A DNA stretch of 36,015 nucleotides from Microbacteriaceae bacterium PS02067 (GTDB lineage Bacteria > Actinomycetota > Actinomycetes > Actinomycetales > Microbacteriaceae). How positions within the stretch are numbered: the stretch's first letter is position 1; every line of letters starts with the position of its first letter. The stretch covers positions 1 through 36,015 of the forward strand of contig JASCPG010000032.1 in NCBI GenBank assembly GCA_029960085.1, read 5' to 3'. Shown here piece by piece: positions 7,437 through 15,694 of this stretch. The position numbers were made by a program, and so were the translations under genes. Below the pieces are notes generated by a model. It made no database searches, was not told the origin of the DNA, and worked only from the letters and a program-made list of their open reading frames with translations.

Positions 7437-8093
7437 ATGCCCACCGTCGCCGTCACCACCGTTCCCTCTCTCGCCTCCCGCGCTGGCGGGTGGCTGCTCG
7501 CTCTCTCGTTGCCGGCCTACGTCCTCGTCCCCATCACGGGCGTCGTCGCGTTCTCCCGCGCCGGAGTCGGCGCCTTCGCCGACATCACGAAGGACCAGAT
7601 GGCCTCTCTCGGCGGAGGGTGGACAGTCGCTGTCCTGACCGTGTATCTGGCCCTGCTCGTCGGCAATGCGGGACTCATCCTCGTCGCGCTCCAGCTGCGC
7701 CGATCCGCCGCCGCGCCTTGGCCGCTGCTCGCGGCGGCGACGGCCGTGGTCGCCGTGGCCGCCGGCGCGGTGGATGCCGCGTTGCGCATCGTCGCCGAAG
7801 GGTTCTCCGAAGCCACGCTCGGCGAGAACGCGCTGTTCCTGGCCGCCGAGATCGCCAGCAACGTCGCCTTCTCGGCGTCCGCATTGGCGATCGCGCTGCT
7901 CGCGCTGGCGTACTTCGCAGGCGGCGCCCATCGCGCGACCGGCATCGTCGTCGGCTCGCTGGGCGCCGTGCTGTTCCTCATCAGTCTGCTCGCCTATGCG
8001 TTCGTTCCCCCCTTCGCCCTCGCGCTGCTGTGGGTGCCGCTCGGTATCGTCTGGCTCGTCGGACTGCGGCGCGGAGCCGGCGCAGGGATCTAG
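7437..8093 (+). CDS. six-segment integral membrane protein of unknown function
   Basis: 218 residues starting at ATG 7437, with a strong AGGAGG (7425-7430) six bases upstream. Hydrophobic segments lie at roughly 18-40, 62-84, 93-116, 138-160, 167-187 and 189-208, so it is almost entirely membrane embedded. There is a short Arg-rich loop near residue 86 and an Arg-rich tail. I recognise no enzymatic motif. It is the first gene of an operon with the sensor kinase (9-base gap) and response regulator, so a role in sensing or as the regulated transporter/stress protein is plausible but unproven. Confidence 0.8.
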   Translation: MPTVAVTTVPSLASRAGGWLLALSLPAYVLVPITGVVAFSRAGVGAFADITKDQMASLGGGWTVAVLTVYLALLVGNAGLILVALQLRRSAAAPWPLLAAATAVVAVAAGAVDAALRIVAEGFSEATLGENALFLAAEIASNVAFSASALAIALLALAYFAGGAHRATGIVVGSLGAVLFLISLLAYAFVPPFALALLWVPLGIVWLVGLRRGAGAGI

Positions 8094-8096
8094 GGT
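8091..8096 (+). promoter_or_regulatory. candidate internal leaderless -10 for the sensor kinase
   Basis: TAGGGT, whose TAG is also the stop codon of the preceding gene, lies 6 bases before the kinase ATG. This is the spacing of a leaderless actinobacterial start. No -35 is evident and the gene may simply be read from the upstream promoter. Confidence 0.25.
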
Positions 8097-8102
8097 GGTG
8101 CC

Positions 8103-10097
8103 ATGACGGCGATCCGAGCCGCTCGGCCGCGGACCCCGCCGGACCGCGTGGCGCGGATCGCGCTGTCCGGCGTCCTCGCGCTGCTCCTGGCGGCGTGCGC
8201 GGCGGCGCTCGCATGGTCGGTGATCGCGTCTCGACCGACGAGCGGTGGCGATGTCCTCCGCCTCGCCGGTGACCTCATTCCTCTCGCAGCGGCATTCGTC
8301 ACCGCCGCCTTCCTCGTCTGGGCGCCGAAGGTCACCTGGTTCAGCGTCTATCTGGCCGTGTCTCTCGTGCTGTATGTCATCGGAGCGACCCGCATCGACG
8401 ATCTCGCCGCGGGGCTCCTGCCCGCAGCCCCCTGGTTCGGGCCGGTGTTCCTCACCGTCTCGTGCTTCGGCTTCCTCCCGGCGGCCTATCTGTTCCCCAA
8501 CGGCCGGTTCGTTCCGGGATGGAGCAGGTGGCTGCTGGTCGGCTGGGTGGCCGCAGCGATGCTGGCCCTGGCCTTCCCGTGGGGCGATTATCCTCCCGTC
8601 GCGCTCGCGGTGCTGACGCTCCTCGCGGGCGGTCTTGTCGTGAGTCTGATCGTCGCGCAGGTCTACCGCTATCTCCGTGTATCGACGCAGGCAGAGCGGC
8701 AGCAGACGAAGTGGCTGCTGCTCGCCCTCGGTGCGCAAACGGTCTGGCTGATGGTCGTCATCGCGCTGCCGCCGGGGACGATCGGCCATCTGCCCGGAAC
8801 GGAGGGTGCTGTCCTGGACGGCCTCCTCGTCGCGGCCGCTGCGCTCGTTACGACTGCACTGGCGGTCGCGATCGGCTTCGCGATGCTGCGCTATCGGCTC
8901 TTCGAGGTCGATCTGGTGGTCGGGCGCGCCCTCGTCTACGGCGCGATCATGGGCTTCACCGTGCTCTGCTACGTCGTGCTGGTCGGGGCGGTCGGGTTCC
9001 TGTGGCCGGCCGGGACGCCTCTCGCGCTGCCCGTGACGGCGACGCTCGTCGCGGCTCTCAGCGCCGCCACGGTCCACCGCGTCGTGCAGCGCCGGGTGAA
9101 CCGGTGGCTGTACGGGCAACGCGATGAACCGGCCAGGGTGCTCGGACGCCTCGGCGACGAACTGTCCACGGCCTCCGATCTCGACGGCACCTTGGCCAGG
9201 ATCGCGACCACCGTGCAGACCGCACTGCGCTTCCCCCGGGTCACTGCCGTGGCGGTGAGCGACGAATCCCTGATCGGCGAGGCGACCGCAGGCGACGCCA
9301 CGGGTGGTCGCGACACCGCAACGGTGCACATCGCATTCGAAGACCAGCACGTCGGCCGGCTCGAGGTGGCGCCGCGCGCCGGAGAGCGCCTCACGCCGCG
9401 AGACCGCAGGCTCCTGGAGGAACTGGCCAGACCCGCCGGTGTCGCCATTCACGCGGCCCTCATCACCGAGGAGCTGCGGCGTTCGCAGGCATCCCTCATC
9501 GAGGCGCGGGAGCAGGAGCGCCGTCGGCTGCACCGCGACCTGCACGACGGGCTGGGACCGACGCTGTCGAGCCTGCACCAGCGGATCGACCTGGCGGCGT
9601 CCGTGATGGATGCGGACCCCGATCGCGCACGCTACCTCCTCGCGGGAGCCAAAGCCGGACTCAGCGGGGCCCTCGGCGAGCTCCGCACGCTCGTCGACTC
9701 CCTCCGTCCGGCCGCTCTCGACCGGCTGGGCCTGGTCGGAGCGATCTCGCATGCGTGGGCATCCGACGAACGCGTCGTCGTCGAGGCAGCCCCCGGCCTC
9801 CCCGCGATACCCGCGGCGATCGAGTCAGCGGCGTACCGGATCGGGATGGAGGCGATCAGCAACGCCGTGCGGCATTCGGGCGCCGCGCGATGCTCCGTGA
9901 CGATCACGGGGAGCGGCGGCCTGCTCGTCATCCACGTCGCTGACGACGGTCGCGGCATGACGGCCGCGACCGCGGGAGGGGGGATGCGCACCATGCGTGA
10001 GCGCGCAACCGAGGCCGGCGGTGTCTTCGAGGTCGCGGATGCCGCGCCGGGGACGCTCATCACGGCGCGGCTTCCACTGAACGGACGAGTGGCATGA
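8103..10097 (+). CDS. NarL-type sensor histidine kinase (HisKA_3)
   Basis: 664 residues. The first 330 or so contain about eight hydrophobic segments with short loops, an unusually large membrane sensor. Residues about 345-455 form a soluble, GAF-like region (DLDGTLARIATTVQTAL onward). The dimerisation/phosphoacceptor motif is EQERRRLHRDLHDGLGPTLS with H481 as the likely phosphorylated His, the HisKA_3 pattern. The ATP-binding domain shows EAISNAVRHSG (N box), ADDGRGM (G1) and GGGMRTMRERA (G2). It autophosphorylates and should pass phosphate to D57 of the response regulator encoded next, with which it overlaps by 4 bases (ATGA). The signal is unknown. The large multi-pass N-terminus suggests a membrane or lipid-soluble stimulus. 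Confidence 0.93.
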   Translation: MTAIRAARPRTPPDRVARIALSGVLALLLAACAAALAWSVIASRPTSGGDVLRLAGDLIPLAAAFVTAAFLVWAPKVTWFSVYLAVSLVLYVIGATRIDDLAAGLLPAAPWFGPVFLTVSCFGFLPAAYLFPNGRFVPGWSRWLLVGWVAAAMLALAFPWGDYPPVALAVLTLLAGGLVVSLIVAQVYRYLRVSTQAERQQTKWLLLALGAQTVWLMVVIALPPGTIGHLPGTEGAVLDGLLVAAAALVTTALAVAIGFAMLRYRLFEVDLVVGRALVYGAIMGFTVLCYVVLVGAVGFLWPAGTPLALPVTATLVAALSAATVHRVVQRRVNRWLYGQRDEPARVLGRLGDELSTASDLDGTLARIATTVQTALRFPRVTAVAVSDESLIGEATAGDATGGRDTATVHIAFEDQHVGRLEVAPRAGERLTPRDRRLLEELARPAGVAIHAALITEELRRSQASLIEAREQERRRLHRDLHDGLGPTLSSLHQRIDLAASVMDADPDRARYLLAGAKAGLSGALGELRTLVDSLRPAALDRLGLVGAISHAWASDERVVVEAAPGLPAIPAAIESAAYRIGMEAISNAVRHSGAARCSVTITGSGGLLVIHVADDGRGMTAATAGGGMRTMRERATEAGGVFEVADAAPGTLITARLPLNGRVA

Positions 10098-10756
10098 CCT
10101 CGATCCGGGTGCTGCTGGCCGACGACCATCCGTTCTATCGGGAGGGCGTGCGCGCGATGCTGGCGGCGGGCGACCACGGCGTGTCGCTCGTCGCCGAGGC
10201 CGCCTCCGGAGAGGAGGCGGTCGAGCTGGCGGCGCGCGACGAACCTGATGTCATCGTGATGGATCTCACCATGCCCGGAATCGGCGGACTCGAGGCCATC
10301 CGACGGATCATCGAGCGGGCGCCGCGGATGCCTGTGCTGGTGCTGACGATGCACGATGATGACACGGTGTTCGCTGCGCTGCGTGCCGGAGCTCGAGGAT
10401 ATCTCCTCAAGCATGCGGGCGTCGACGAGCTCACGCGAGCGATCACGGCCGTGCACAACGGCGAAGCGATCTTCAGCCCGTCCGTCGCGCAGCGGATCTC
10501 GGCGCATTTCGCGCACGCGGGGCCCACGACGACCGGCGCGGCGGCCTTCCCGGAGCTGACGCCGCGTGAGCGCGCGGTGCTGATCCACCTGGCAGACGAT
10601 CTGGACACCTCGACGATCGCTCGGCGGCTGAGACTGAGCGAGAAGACCGTCTACAACTACGTCGCGAACATCCTGACCAAGCTCCGCGTGCGCGACCGCG
10701 CGGAGGCGGCAGCTCGCGCCCGCGCTGCGGGGCTCGACGATGGCACGCTCCGCTGA
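10094..10756 (+). CDS. LuxR/NarL-family response regulator
   Basis: 220 residues. The receiver domain spans 1-120 with acidic pair D10/D11, phosphoacceptor D57 (VIVMDLTMPG), T85 and K106 (YLLKHAG). A LuxR-type HTH covers about 155-212 (LTPRERAVLIHLADDL, then SEKTVYNYVANILTKL). Partner of the upstream sensor kinase, as shown by the ATGA overlap. Targets are not visible; the dyad at 7360-7387 ahead of the operon is a candidate site. The ending DDGTLR is a short tail beyond the HTH. Confidence 0.93.
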   Translation: MTSIRVLLADDHPFYREGVRAMLAAGDHGVSLVAEAASGEEAVELAARDEPDVIVMDLTMPGIGGLEAIRRIIERAPRMPVLVLTMHDDDTVFAALRAGARGYLLKHAGVDELTRAITAVHNGEAIFSPSVAQRISAHFAHAGPTTTGAAAFPELTPRERAVLIHLADDLDTSTIARRLRLSEKTVYNYVANILTKLRVRDRAEAAARARAAGLDDGTLR

Positions 10757-10882
10757 CAATCGACCGCCCGGCGCAGTCGTGCCACCACGCTGTTGCGCAG
10801 ATCGTGCGGCTGCCGGCACCGAAGATGTCGTCCGACGTGTTCGCACGAGCAGCGTGGCCAGCACCGCCCGTACGAAACAAGA

Positions 10883-10906
10883 AAACCCGCGGCATTCCGC
10901 GGGTTT
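10883..10906 (-). terminator. intrinsic terminator of the tRNA-Gln gene
   Basis: AAACCCGCGG, 4-nt loop, CCGCGGGTTT: a perfect 10-bp stem. On the minus strand it is followed by TTTTCTTGTTT-like sequence. It lies 6 bases past the tRNA 3' end. The stretch 10757-10882, between the response regulator and this hairpin, shows no gene. Confidence 0.8.
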
Positions 10907-10912
10907 CTACTG

Positions 10913-10984
10913 CTGGGGTACCTGGACTCGAACCAAGAACAACTGAACCAGAATCAGCCGTGTTGCCAATTACACCATACCCCA
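10913..10984 (-). tRNA. tRNA-Gln (anticodon CTG)
   Basis: A 72-nt cloverleaf reads on the minus strand. The acceptor arms are TGGGGTA and TACCCCA, with discriminator G. The D-arm is GTGT/ACAC with loop AATTGGCA. The anticodon arm GCTGA/TCAGT encloses TTCTGGT, giving anticodon CTG. The T-arm CTTGG/CCAGG encloses TTCGAGT. The 3' CCA is not encoded. It decodes CAG, the major Gln codon in high-GC DNA. It is a single-gene unit with its own promoter and terminator. gltX lies 2 kb away, and in actinobacteria GluRS commonly charges tRNA-Gln with Glu before amidation. Confidence 0.93.
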
Positions 10985-11016
10985 AGGGAGTTCGACCGAA
11001 GTCGTACCGAGGGTCT

Positions 11017-11045
11017 AGCTTAGCCCACGGGACAGGGCCGGCCAA
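11017..11045 (-). promoter_or_regulatory. candidate tRNA-Gln promoter
   Basis: On the minus strand, TTGGCC (11045-11040), a 17-base spacer, then TAAGCT (11022-11017). The predicted start is about 26 bases before the tRNA 5' end. The spacing is ideal; the -10 match is moderate. Confidence 0.4.
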
Positions 11046-11120
11046 ACCAGGGCGGATCGCGGGCGCGTCGCGCTCAGCGACCTCATAGCCCTCGCCGCGG
11101 CGGCGCATGGTCTTCGGGCC

Positions 11121-11126
11121 TAGCGT
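11121..11126 (+). promoter_or_regulatory. candidate leaderless -10 of the glycosyltransferase gene
   Basis: TAGCGT six bases before the GTG at 11133, which would place the transcript start on the start codon. No -35 or Shine-Dalgarno is seen, which supports a leaderless reading. Confidence 0.4.
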
Positions 11127-11132
11127 CACTGC

Positions 11133-13163
11133 GTGACCAGCCTCGCCGCTCCTCCGTTGTACGCGGATCCCACGACCGCCGCCACTCTGCGTGCGCCGCG
11201 CGCGCGGTGGGGCTGGAGCGTCGCGCTCCTCGCCGTGGTGGCCGCCACTCTGACCGGCTGGGGCGTCGGGGCATCCATGTCGGACTACTACGGCGCGATC
11301 GCCCTGTCGATGAGTCAGAACTGGTCGAACTTCTTCTTCGGCGCACTCGATCCGTCCGGCACGGTGACGCTCGACAAGATCCCCGGCTCGTTCTGGATCC
11401 CGGCGCTGTTCATCAAGGCCTTCGGGTTCTCGCCGTGGGCGACGGTCATCCCGAACGCGCTGGCCGCCACGGCATCCGTCGTCGTCACGGCGTTCACCGC
11501 CCGGCGCTGGGCGGGTCCGGCCGCCGGCCTCGTGGCGGGAGCCGTCGTGGCGACGACGCCCATCCTCGTCGCCGTCGCCCGCTCGAACCAGCCGGAGACG
11601 TTCTTCGTCCTCTGCCTCGCGCTGACGGCCTGGGCCGCGACGCGCGCGCTCGAACGCCCCAGCCTCGGGTGGCTGATCGCCGCGGGAGCGTTCGTCGCCG
11701 CCGGGTTCCAGACGTACATGCTCGAGTCGTGGGCGGTGTGGCCGGCACTCGCGGCGGCCTACCTCTGCACGCGGCAGTCGTGGCGACGTCGCATCACGCA
11801 CGTCGCGATCGCGGGCGCGTCGAGCCTCGCCCTGTCGCTCGTGTGGATCGTGATCGTGTCGCTGATCCCGGCATCCACCCGCCCGTACATCGGCAGCACG
11901 CTGGCGAACAGCCCGTGGGAGATGGTCTTCGGTTACAACGGCCTCGGGCGGTTCGGCTCAGCGACGTCGGATGCCTCGGCCTACCATTCCTTCACTCCCC
12001 CGTTCTCGGGCGGGGCGTCGCCCTTCCGACTGCTGAACGAGGCCCTCGCCGGGCAGATCGGATGGCTGCTCCCGACCGCGATCGTCGCGATCGCGGTGCT
12101 GATCGCGCTGCGGTTCCGGCGTCCGCTGCTCGTCTTCGGCGCCGTCTGGTTCGCCACGTTCGCCGCGATGTTCTCGGTCGTCGCCGGGATGCATCAGTTC
12201 TACACGGCATCGCTGTCGATCCCGGTCGCGCTTCTCATCGGCACGGCGTTCGCGTTCGCCCGCCGTCACCGCGTGCTGTGGGCTCAGCTCGCCCTGCCGC
12301 TCACCGCCGCCACGACGGCCCTCACGATCAGCCTGAGCATCGGAGCGAGCACGTACTCCGTCCCGGCGGCGCTCGTGCAGTGCATTGTCGCGATCGGCGC
12401 CGCGCTGCTCATCCTGTGGGACGCGCGGCGCGGCGTGCGACGGACGCTCACCGCCGTCGTCGCGACCGTCGCCCTGATCCTGACGCCGGCCGTCTGGTCG
12501 GTCGTCACGGTCGGCGCGCCGAACTCGACCAATCCGGTCGCGGGCGGCGCATCGGCGAGCGCCATCGTCGGATTCTCGGCGCGCGGCCCCGCGGGTTTCG
12601 GCGGGCTTCCGGGCACGGGCGGCGCAGGGTCATTCGCCGGTCGAGGAATGCCGGGCGGTGTTGCGAACGGCGCGGGACACACGCGTGGCCAGCGACCGGG
12701 CTCCGCCGCCATGACGCGCCCGGGAGACGCGGCCGGCTCGACAGGTGCGTTCGGTGGGTTGGTGCGCGGCGGGAGCGGCGGTGGCAGCGCGGATGGCGCG
12801 ACGATCTCCTGGCTGCGCGAGCACCGTGGTTCCGCGAGCTATCTGGTCGCGACGTTCGGTGCGCAGTCGGCGGCATCGCTCATCATCGATACCGGCGGTG
12901 ACGCCGTCCTGCCGATCGGCGGCTTCAACGGACGTGACCCCGCTCCGACCCTCGCCGCCTTCCAGCAGCTCATCACCGACGGTTCGCTCCGCTACGTGCT
13001 CACGAGCGGCGGCAGTCCCTTCGGCGGCGGGTTCGGTGGGGCGTTCAGCGCAGCCGCCGCGACCGATACGTCCATGAGCGCACAGATCCACACCTGGGTG
13101 CTGGCGAACTGCACCGAGGTGATGGATGCCGGAGTGACCGGCGTCTACGACTGCGCGGGCTGA
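11133..13163 (+). CDS. GT39/PMT-type membrane glycosyltransferase
   Basis: 676 residues from GTG 11133. It has an N-terminal membrane helix (about 28-46), then an extracytoplasmic loop with SDYYGAIALSMSQNW (D51), the acidic position typical of polyprenyl-phosphate-dependent GT-C enzymes, and TLDKIPGSFWIPAL (D81, K82). About ten further membrane helices run to residue 450. ARSNQPETFFVLCLALTAWA and YNGLGRFGSA are characteristic of the actinobacterial ArnT-like/GT39 group. The C-terminal 220 residues are an exported domain with long Gly/Ala-rich stretches (about 465-555 and 625-645) around a small folded region (TISWLREHRGSASYLVATFG). It probably transfers a sugar, often mannose, from a polyprenyl phosphate to cell-surface protein or glycan; acceptor unknown. 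Its stop is one base from the convergent gltX stop. Confidence 0.87.
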   Translation: MTSLAAPPLYADPTTAATLRAPRARWGWSVALLAVVAATLTGWGVGASMSDYYGAIALSMSQNWSNFFFGALDPSGTVTLDKIPGSFWIPALFIKAFGFSPWATVIPNALAATASVVVTAFTARRWAGPAAGLVAGAVVATTPILVAVARSNQPETFFVLCLALTAWAATRALERPSLGWLIAAGAFVAAGFQTYMLESWAVWPALAAAYLCTRQSWRRRITHVAIAGASSLALSLVWIVIVSLIPASTRPYIGSTLANSPWEMVFGYNGLGRFGSATSDASAYHSFTPPFSGGASPFRLLNEALAGQIGWLLPTAIVAIAVLIALRFRRPLLVFGAVWFATFAAMFSVVAGMHQFYTASLSIPVALLIGTAFAFARRHRVLWAQLALPLTAATTALTISLSIGASTYSVPAALVQCIVAIGAALLILWDARRGVRRTLTAVVATVALILTPAVWSVVTVGAPNSTNPVAGGASASAIVGFSARGPAGFGGLPGTGGAGSFAGRGMPGGVANGAGHTRGQRPGSAAMTRPGDAAGSTGAFGGLVRGGSGGGSADGATISWLREHRGSASYLVATFGAQSAASLIIDTGGDAVLPIGGFNGRDPAPTLAAFQQLITDGSLRYVLTSGGSPFGGGFGGAFSAAAATDTSMSAQIHTWVLANCTEVMDAGVTGVYDCAG

Positions 13164-13170
13164 GTCAGCC
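13158..13170. terminator. dyad across two convergent stop codons
   Basis: GGCTGAGTCAGCC contains the TGA of the glycosyltransferase and, on the other strand, the TGA of gltX. It could fold to a four-base stem with a five-base loop for either transcript. There is no T-tract and no other terminator between the two genes. Confidence 0.25.
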
Positions 13171-14679
13171 GACCGTCTGTACGAGGGCGCCGAGTCGACG
13201 GATCGACTCGTCCTTGCCGAGCAGTTCCATCGACTCGAACAGCGGCGGCGAGACGCGGCGTCCGCTCACCGCGACGCGCAGCGGCCCGTAAGCGACGCGC
13301 GGCTTCAGGCCGAGGCCGTCGATGAGCGCGACGGAGAGGGCGTCCTGCACGGCCGCAGCGGTGAACCCCTGCTCGGGCACGAGCTCGAGGGCGCCGACCG
13401 AGGCCACGAGCACCTCACCGGCGTTCGCGGGGAGGCCCTTCAGCGCGTCGTCCTCGTACGAGACCTCGTCGCGGAAGAGGAAGCCGAGGAGCCCCGGCGC
13501 GTCGCCGAGCAGCTGCATGCGCTCCTGGACGAGCGGCGCCGCGGCATCCAGCGTCGCCTGCTGCGCGGCGGTCGGCGGGTTCTCGACGACGCCGGCGGCG
13601 TGCAGGTACGGGACGAGCCGCGCGGCGAAGTCGGATGCCTCGAGCATGCGGATGTGGTCGCCGTTGATCGACTCGGCCTTCTTCTGGTCGAAGCGGGCCG
13701 GGTTCGGGTTCACGTCGACGATGTCGAATGCCGCGACGAGCTCATCGCGGGAGAACACGTCGCGGTCGGCGGCGATCGACCAGCCGAGGAGCGAGAGGTA
13801 GTTGAGGAGCCCCTCGTGGATGAAGCCCTTGTCGCGCAGCAGGAACAGGTCGGCCTGCGGGTCGCGCTTGGAGAGCTTCTTCGTTCCGGTCTCACCGAGC
13901 ACGAGCGGCATGTGCGCGAAGCGCGGCACGAATTCGGCGACGCCCGCGTCGCACAGCGCCGCATAGAGTGCGAGCTGACGTGCCGTCGACGGCATCAGGT
14001 CCTCGCCCCGGATGACGTGCGTGATGCCCATCAGCGCGTCGTCGACGGGGTTCGTGAACGTGTAGAGGGGCTGTCCACCCGCGCGCACGACGACGAAGTC
14101 GGGGAAGGAACCGGCCGGGAAGGTCACCTCGCCGCGGATGAGGTCGACGTAGGTGACGTCGTGGTCGGGCACGCGCAGGCGCCAGGCCGGCTCGCGACCC
14201 TCGGCGCGGAAGGCGGCCTTCTGCTCGTCGGTCAGGTCGCGGTCGTGGTTGTCATAGCCGAGCTGCTTGGCGCGACCGGCAGCCTCGTTGCGGGCGTCGA
14301 TCTCCTCCGCGGTCGAGTACGACTCGTAGACGGCGCCGCTCGCCACGAGCTTGTCGAGCACCTCGGCGTAGATCGCGCCACGCTGCGACTGACGGTACGG
14401 CTCGTGCGGGCCGCCCTTCTCGACGCCCTCGTCCCAGTCGATCTCGAGCCATGTCAGCGCGTCGACGAGCTGCCGGTAGCTCTCCTCGCTGTCGCGGGCC
14501 GCGTCGGTGTCCTCGACGCGGAAGATGAGCTTGCCGCCCGTGTGACGCGCGTAGGCCCAGTTGTACAGGGCCGTGCGGACCATCCCGACGTGCGGAAGAC
14601 CCGTCGGCGAGGGGCAGAACCGCACGCGGACATCGCTGCCGGAGGCGGTGGTGGTTCGGGGATCGATCGGTGCAGACAT
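13165..14679 (-). CDS. gltX: glutamate--tRNA ligase
   Basis: 504 residues from ATG 14679. A class I aminoacyl-tRNA synthetase: [10 protein letters not shown] carries the HIGH-equivalent HVGM (30-33), followed by [15 protein letters not shown] and FRVEDTD, which identify GluRS. The second ATP motif is KLSKRD (KMSKS equivalent). The C-terminal half is the anticodon-binding region. It charges tRNA-Glu and, in organisms without glutaminyl-tRNA synthetase, also tRNA-Gln; a tRNA-Gln gene is 2 kb away. The start has no Shine-Dalgarno but a TAGACT seven bases upstream, pointing to a leaderless transcript. Upstream, LysR ends 23 bases away on the same strand. Confidence 0.97.
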   Translation of the reverse strand: MSAPIDPRTTTASGSDVRVRFCPSPTGLPHVGMVRTALYNWAYARHTGGKLIFRVEDTDAARDSEESYRQLVDALTWLEIDWDEGVEKGGPHEPYRQSQRGAIYAEVLDKLVASGAVYESYSTAEEIDARNEAAGRAKQLGYDNHDRDLTDEQKAAFRAEGREPAWRLRVPDHDVTYVDLIRGEVTFPAGSFPDFVVVRAGGQPLYTFTNPVDDALMGITHVIRGEDLMPSTARQLALYAALCDAGVAEFVPRFAHMPLVLGETGTKKLSKRDPQADLFLLRDKGFIHEGLLNYLSLLGWSIAADRDVFSRDELVAAFDIVDVNPNPARFDQKKAESINGDHIRMLEASDFAARLVPYLHAAGVVENPPTAAQQATLDAAAPLVQERMQLLGDAPGLLGFLFRDEVSYEDDALKGLPANAGEVLVASVGALELVPEQGFTAAAVQDALSVALIDGLGLKPRVAYGPLRVAVSGRRVSPPLFESMELLGKDESIRRLGALVQTVG

Positions 14680-14686
14680 CCCGTCC

Positions 14687-14692
14687 AGTCTA
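14687..14692 (-). promoter_or_regulatory. candidate leaderless -10 of gltX
   Basis: TAGACT on the minus strand, 7 bases before the gltX ATG, in the 23-base gap after the LysR gene. No clear -35. It would allow gltX to be transcribed independently of the regulator gene. Confidence 0.5.
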
Positions 14693-14702
14693 GTTGCGGG
14701 GC

Positions 14703-15614
14703 TCAGCGCGTGCCGGTCGCGAGGACGTCCTCCAGCACACCCAGGGCGGCCGCAAGCGACGGCACGCGTTCGGCGCCCTGCGCGGTGACGACGTGGAGCC
14801 GGCGCGCTTCGGCGTGAGGGAGCGGCGCTGTCACGATGCCCGGCAGCAGTGGGAACGATTCGACGGCCATGCGTGGCAGCGTCGCGACCCCGATCCCCTG
14901 CGCGACGAGCCCCTCGACGGCGACGTAGTTGTCGGTCTCGTAGCCGATGCGGGGCTCGAAGCCCGCCCGTCCGCACAGCTCGAGCAGGTGACCGCGGCAG
15001 CGCGGGCATCCCGCGATCCACGTCTCGTCGGCGAGGTCGGCGACGTGCCTCACTTCGCCGTGCGACGACGGGAGCACGAGCATGACATCGTCGCGCCCCG
15101 CGCTGCGCACCGTGAGTCCGCGCGCGCTCGATCCATGCGGGTCGTCGCGGTCGCCGGGATAACTGAACGTGAGGGCGATATCGGCACGGTCGTCGCGCAG
15201 CATCTCGACCGCTTCGGGCGGCTCGGCTTCGACGTAGGTGAGCGAAAGCCCCGGATGCCGCGCGGCAAGTGCGGCGATGAGGCGCGGGACGACCACGGGC
15301 GACGCCGAGGGGAACGCGACGAGTCGCACGATACCGGTCCGCAGGCCCCGCAGTTCGGCGAGCTCCTCCGCGGCCGCATCGACGGCGAGGGAGATCGACG
15401 CCGCATGTCGGGCGAGCATCCGCCCGGCCTCCGTCAGGCGCACGCCGCGTCCGACCCGCTCGACGAGTGCGACGTCGAGGCGCGCCTCCAGACGACGCAG
15501 GTGCTGGCTGACGGCGGGCTGGCTGAACCCCAGACTCTCCGCCGCGCCCGTGATCGACCCGGTGTCCGCGATGGCGCGCACGATGCGCAGGCTCTGCAGG
15601 TCGAGATCACTCAT
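14703..15614 (-). CDS. LysR-family transcriptional regulator
   Basis: 303 residues from ATG 15614. N-terminal winged HTH (residues 4-62: [36 protein letters not shown]), linker helix, then a periplasmic-binding-protein-like effector domain from about 93 ([20 protein letters not shown]) to 290. A CPRC motif sits in the effector domain ([17 protein letters not shown]), with a third Cys nearby; metal or redox sensing is possible but not established. Divergent from the PLP enzyme gene, 80 bases apart, so control of that gene is the natural guess. No clear T-N11-A operator could be settled on in the gap. Confidence 0.93.
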   Translation of the reverse strand: MSDLDLQSLRIVRAIADTGSITGAAESLGFSQPAVSQHLRRLEARLDVALVERVGRGVRLTEAGRMLARHAASISLAVDAAAEELAELRGLRTGIVRLVAFPSASPVVVPRLIAALAARHPGLSLTYVEAEPPEAVEMLRDDRADIALTFSYPGDRDDPHGSSARGLTVRSAGRDDVMLVLPSSHGEVRHVADLADETWIAGCPRCRGHLLELCGRAGFEPRIGYETDNYVAVEGLVAQGIGVATLPRMAVESFPLLPGIVTAPLPHAEARRLHVVTAQGAERVPSLAAALGVLEDVLATGTR

Positions 15615-15620
15615 CCACTC

Positions 15621-15626
15621 ATAATC
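15621..15626 (-). promoter_or_regulatory. candidate leaderless -10 of the LysR gene
   Basis: GATTAT on the minus strand, 6 bases before the LysR ATG. No Shine-Dalgarno lies between them. The divergent gap also contains CATAGAT (15664-15670) as a possible -10 for the plus-strand gene. Confidence 0.35.
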
Positions 15627-15694
15627 TCACGGCATGCTTCTCATCCGATACCTGTCCTAGACGCATAGATCATGCAGCGTCGATGCTGGATGCC

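Noticed and set aside
6891..9752. Very long minus-strand open frame opposite the sensor kinase operon
   Set aside because: Antisense open frames are expected in GC-rich coding DNA. Its translation is Arg/Asp/Gln-rich without domain motifs, while the plus strand encodes clear kinase and membrane-protein motifs.
15615..15694. Classical T-N11-A LysR operator
   Set aside because: Several partial dyads are possible (around GCATGC), but none stands out; not called.
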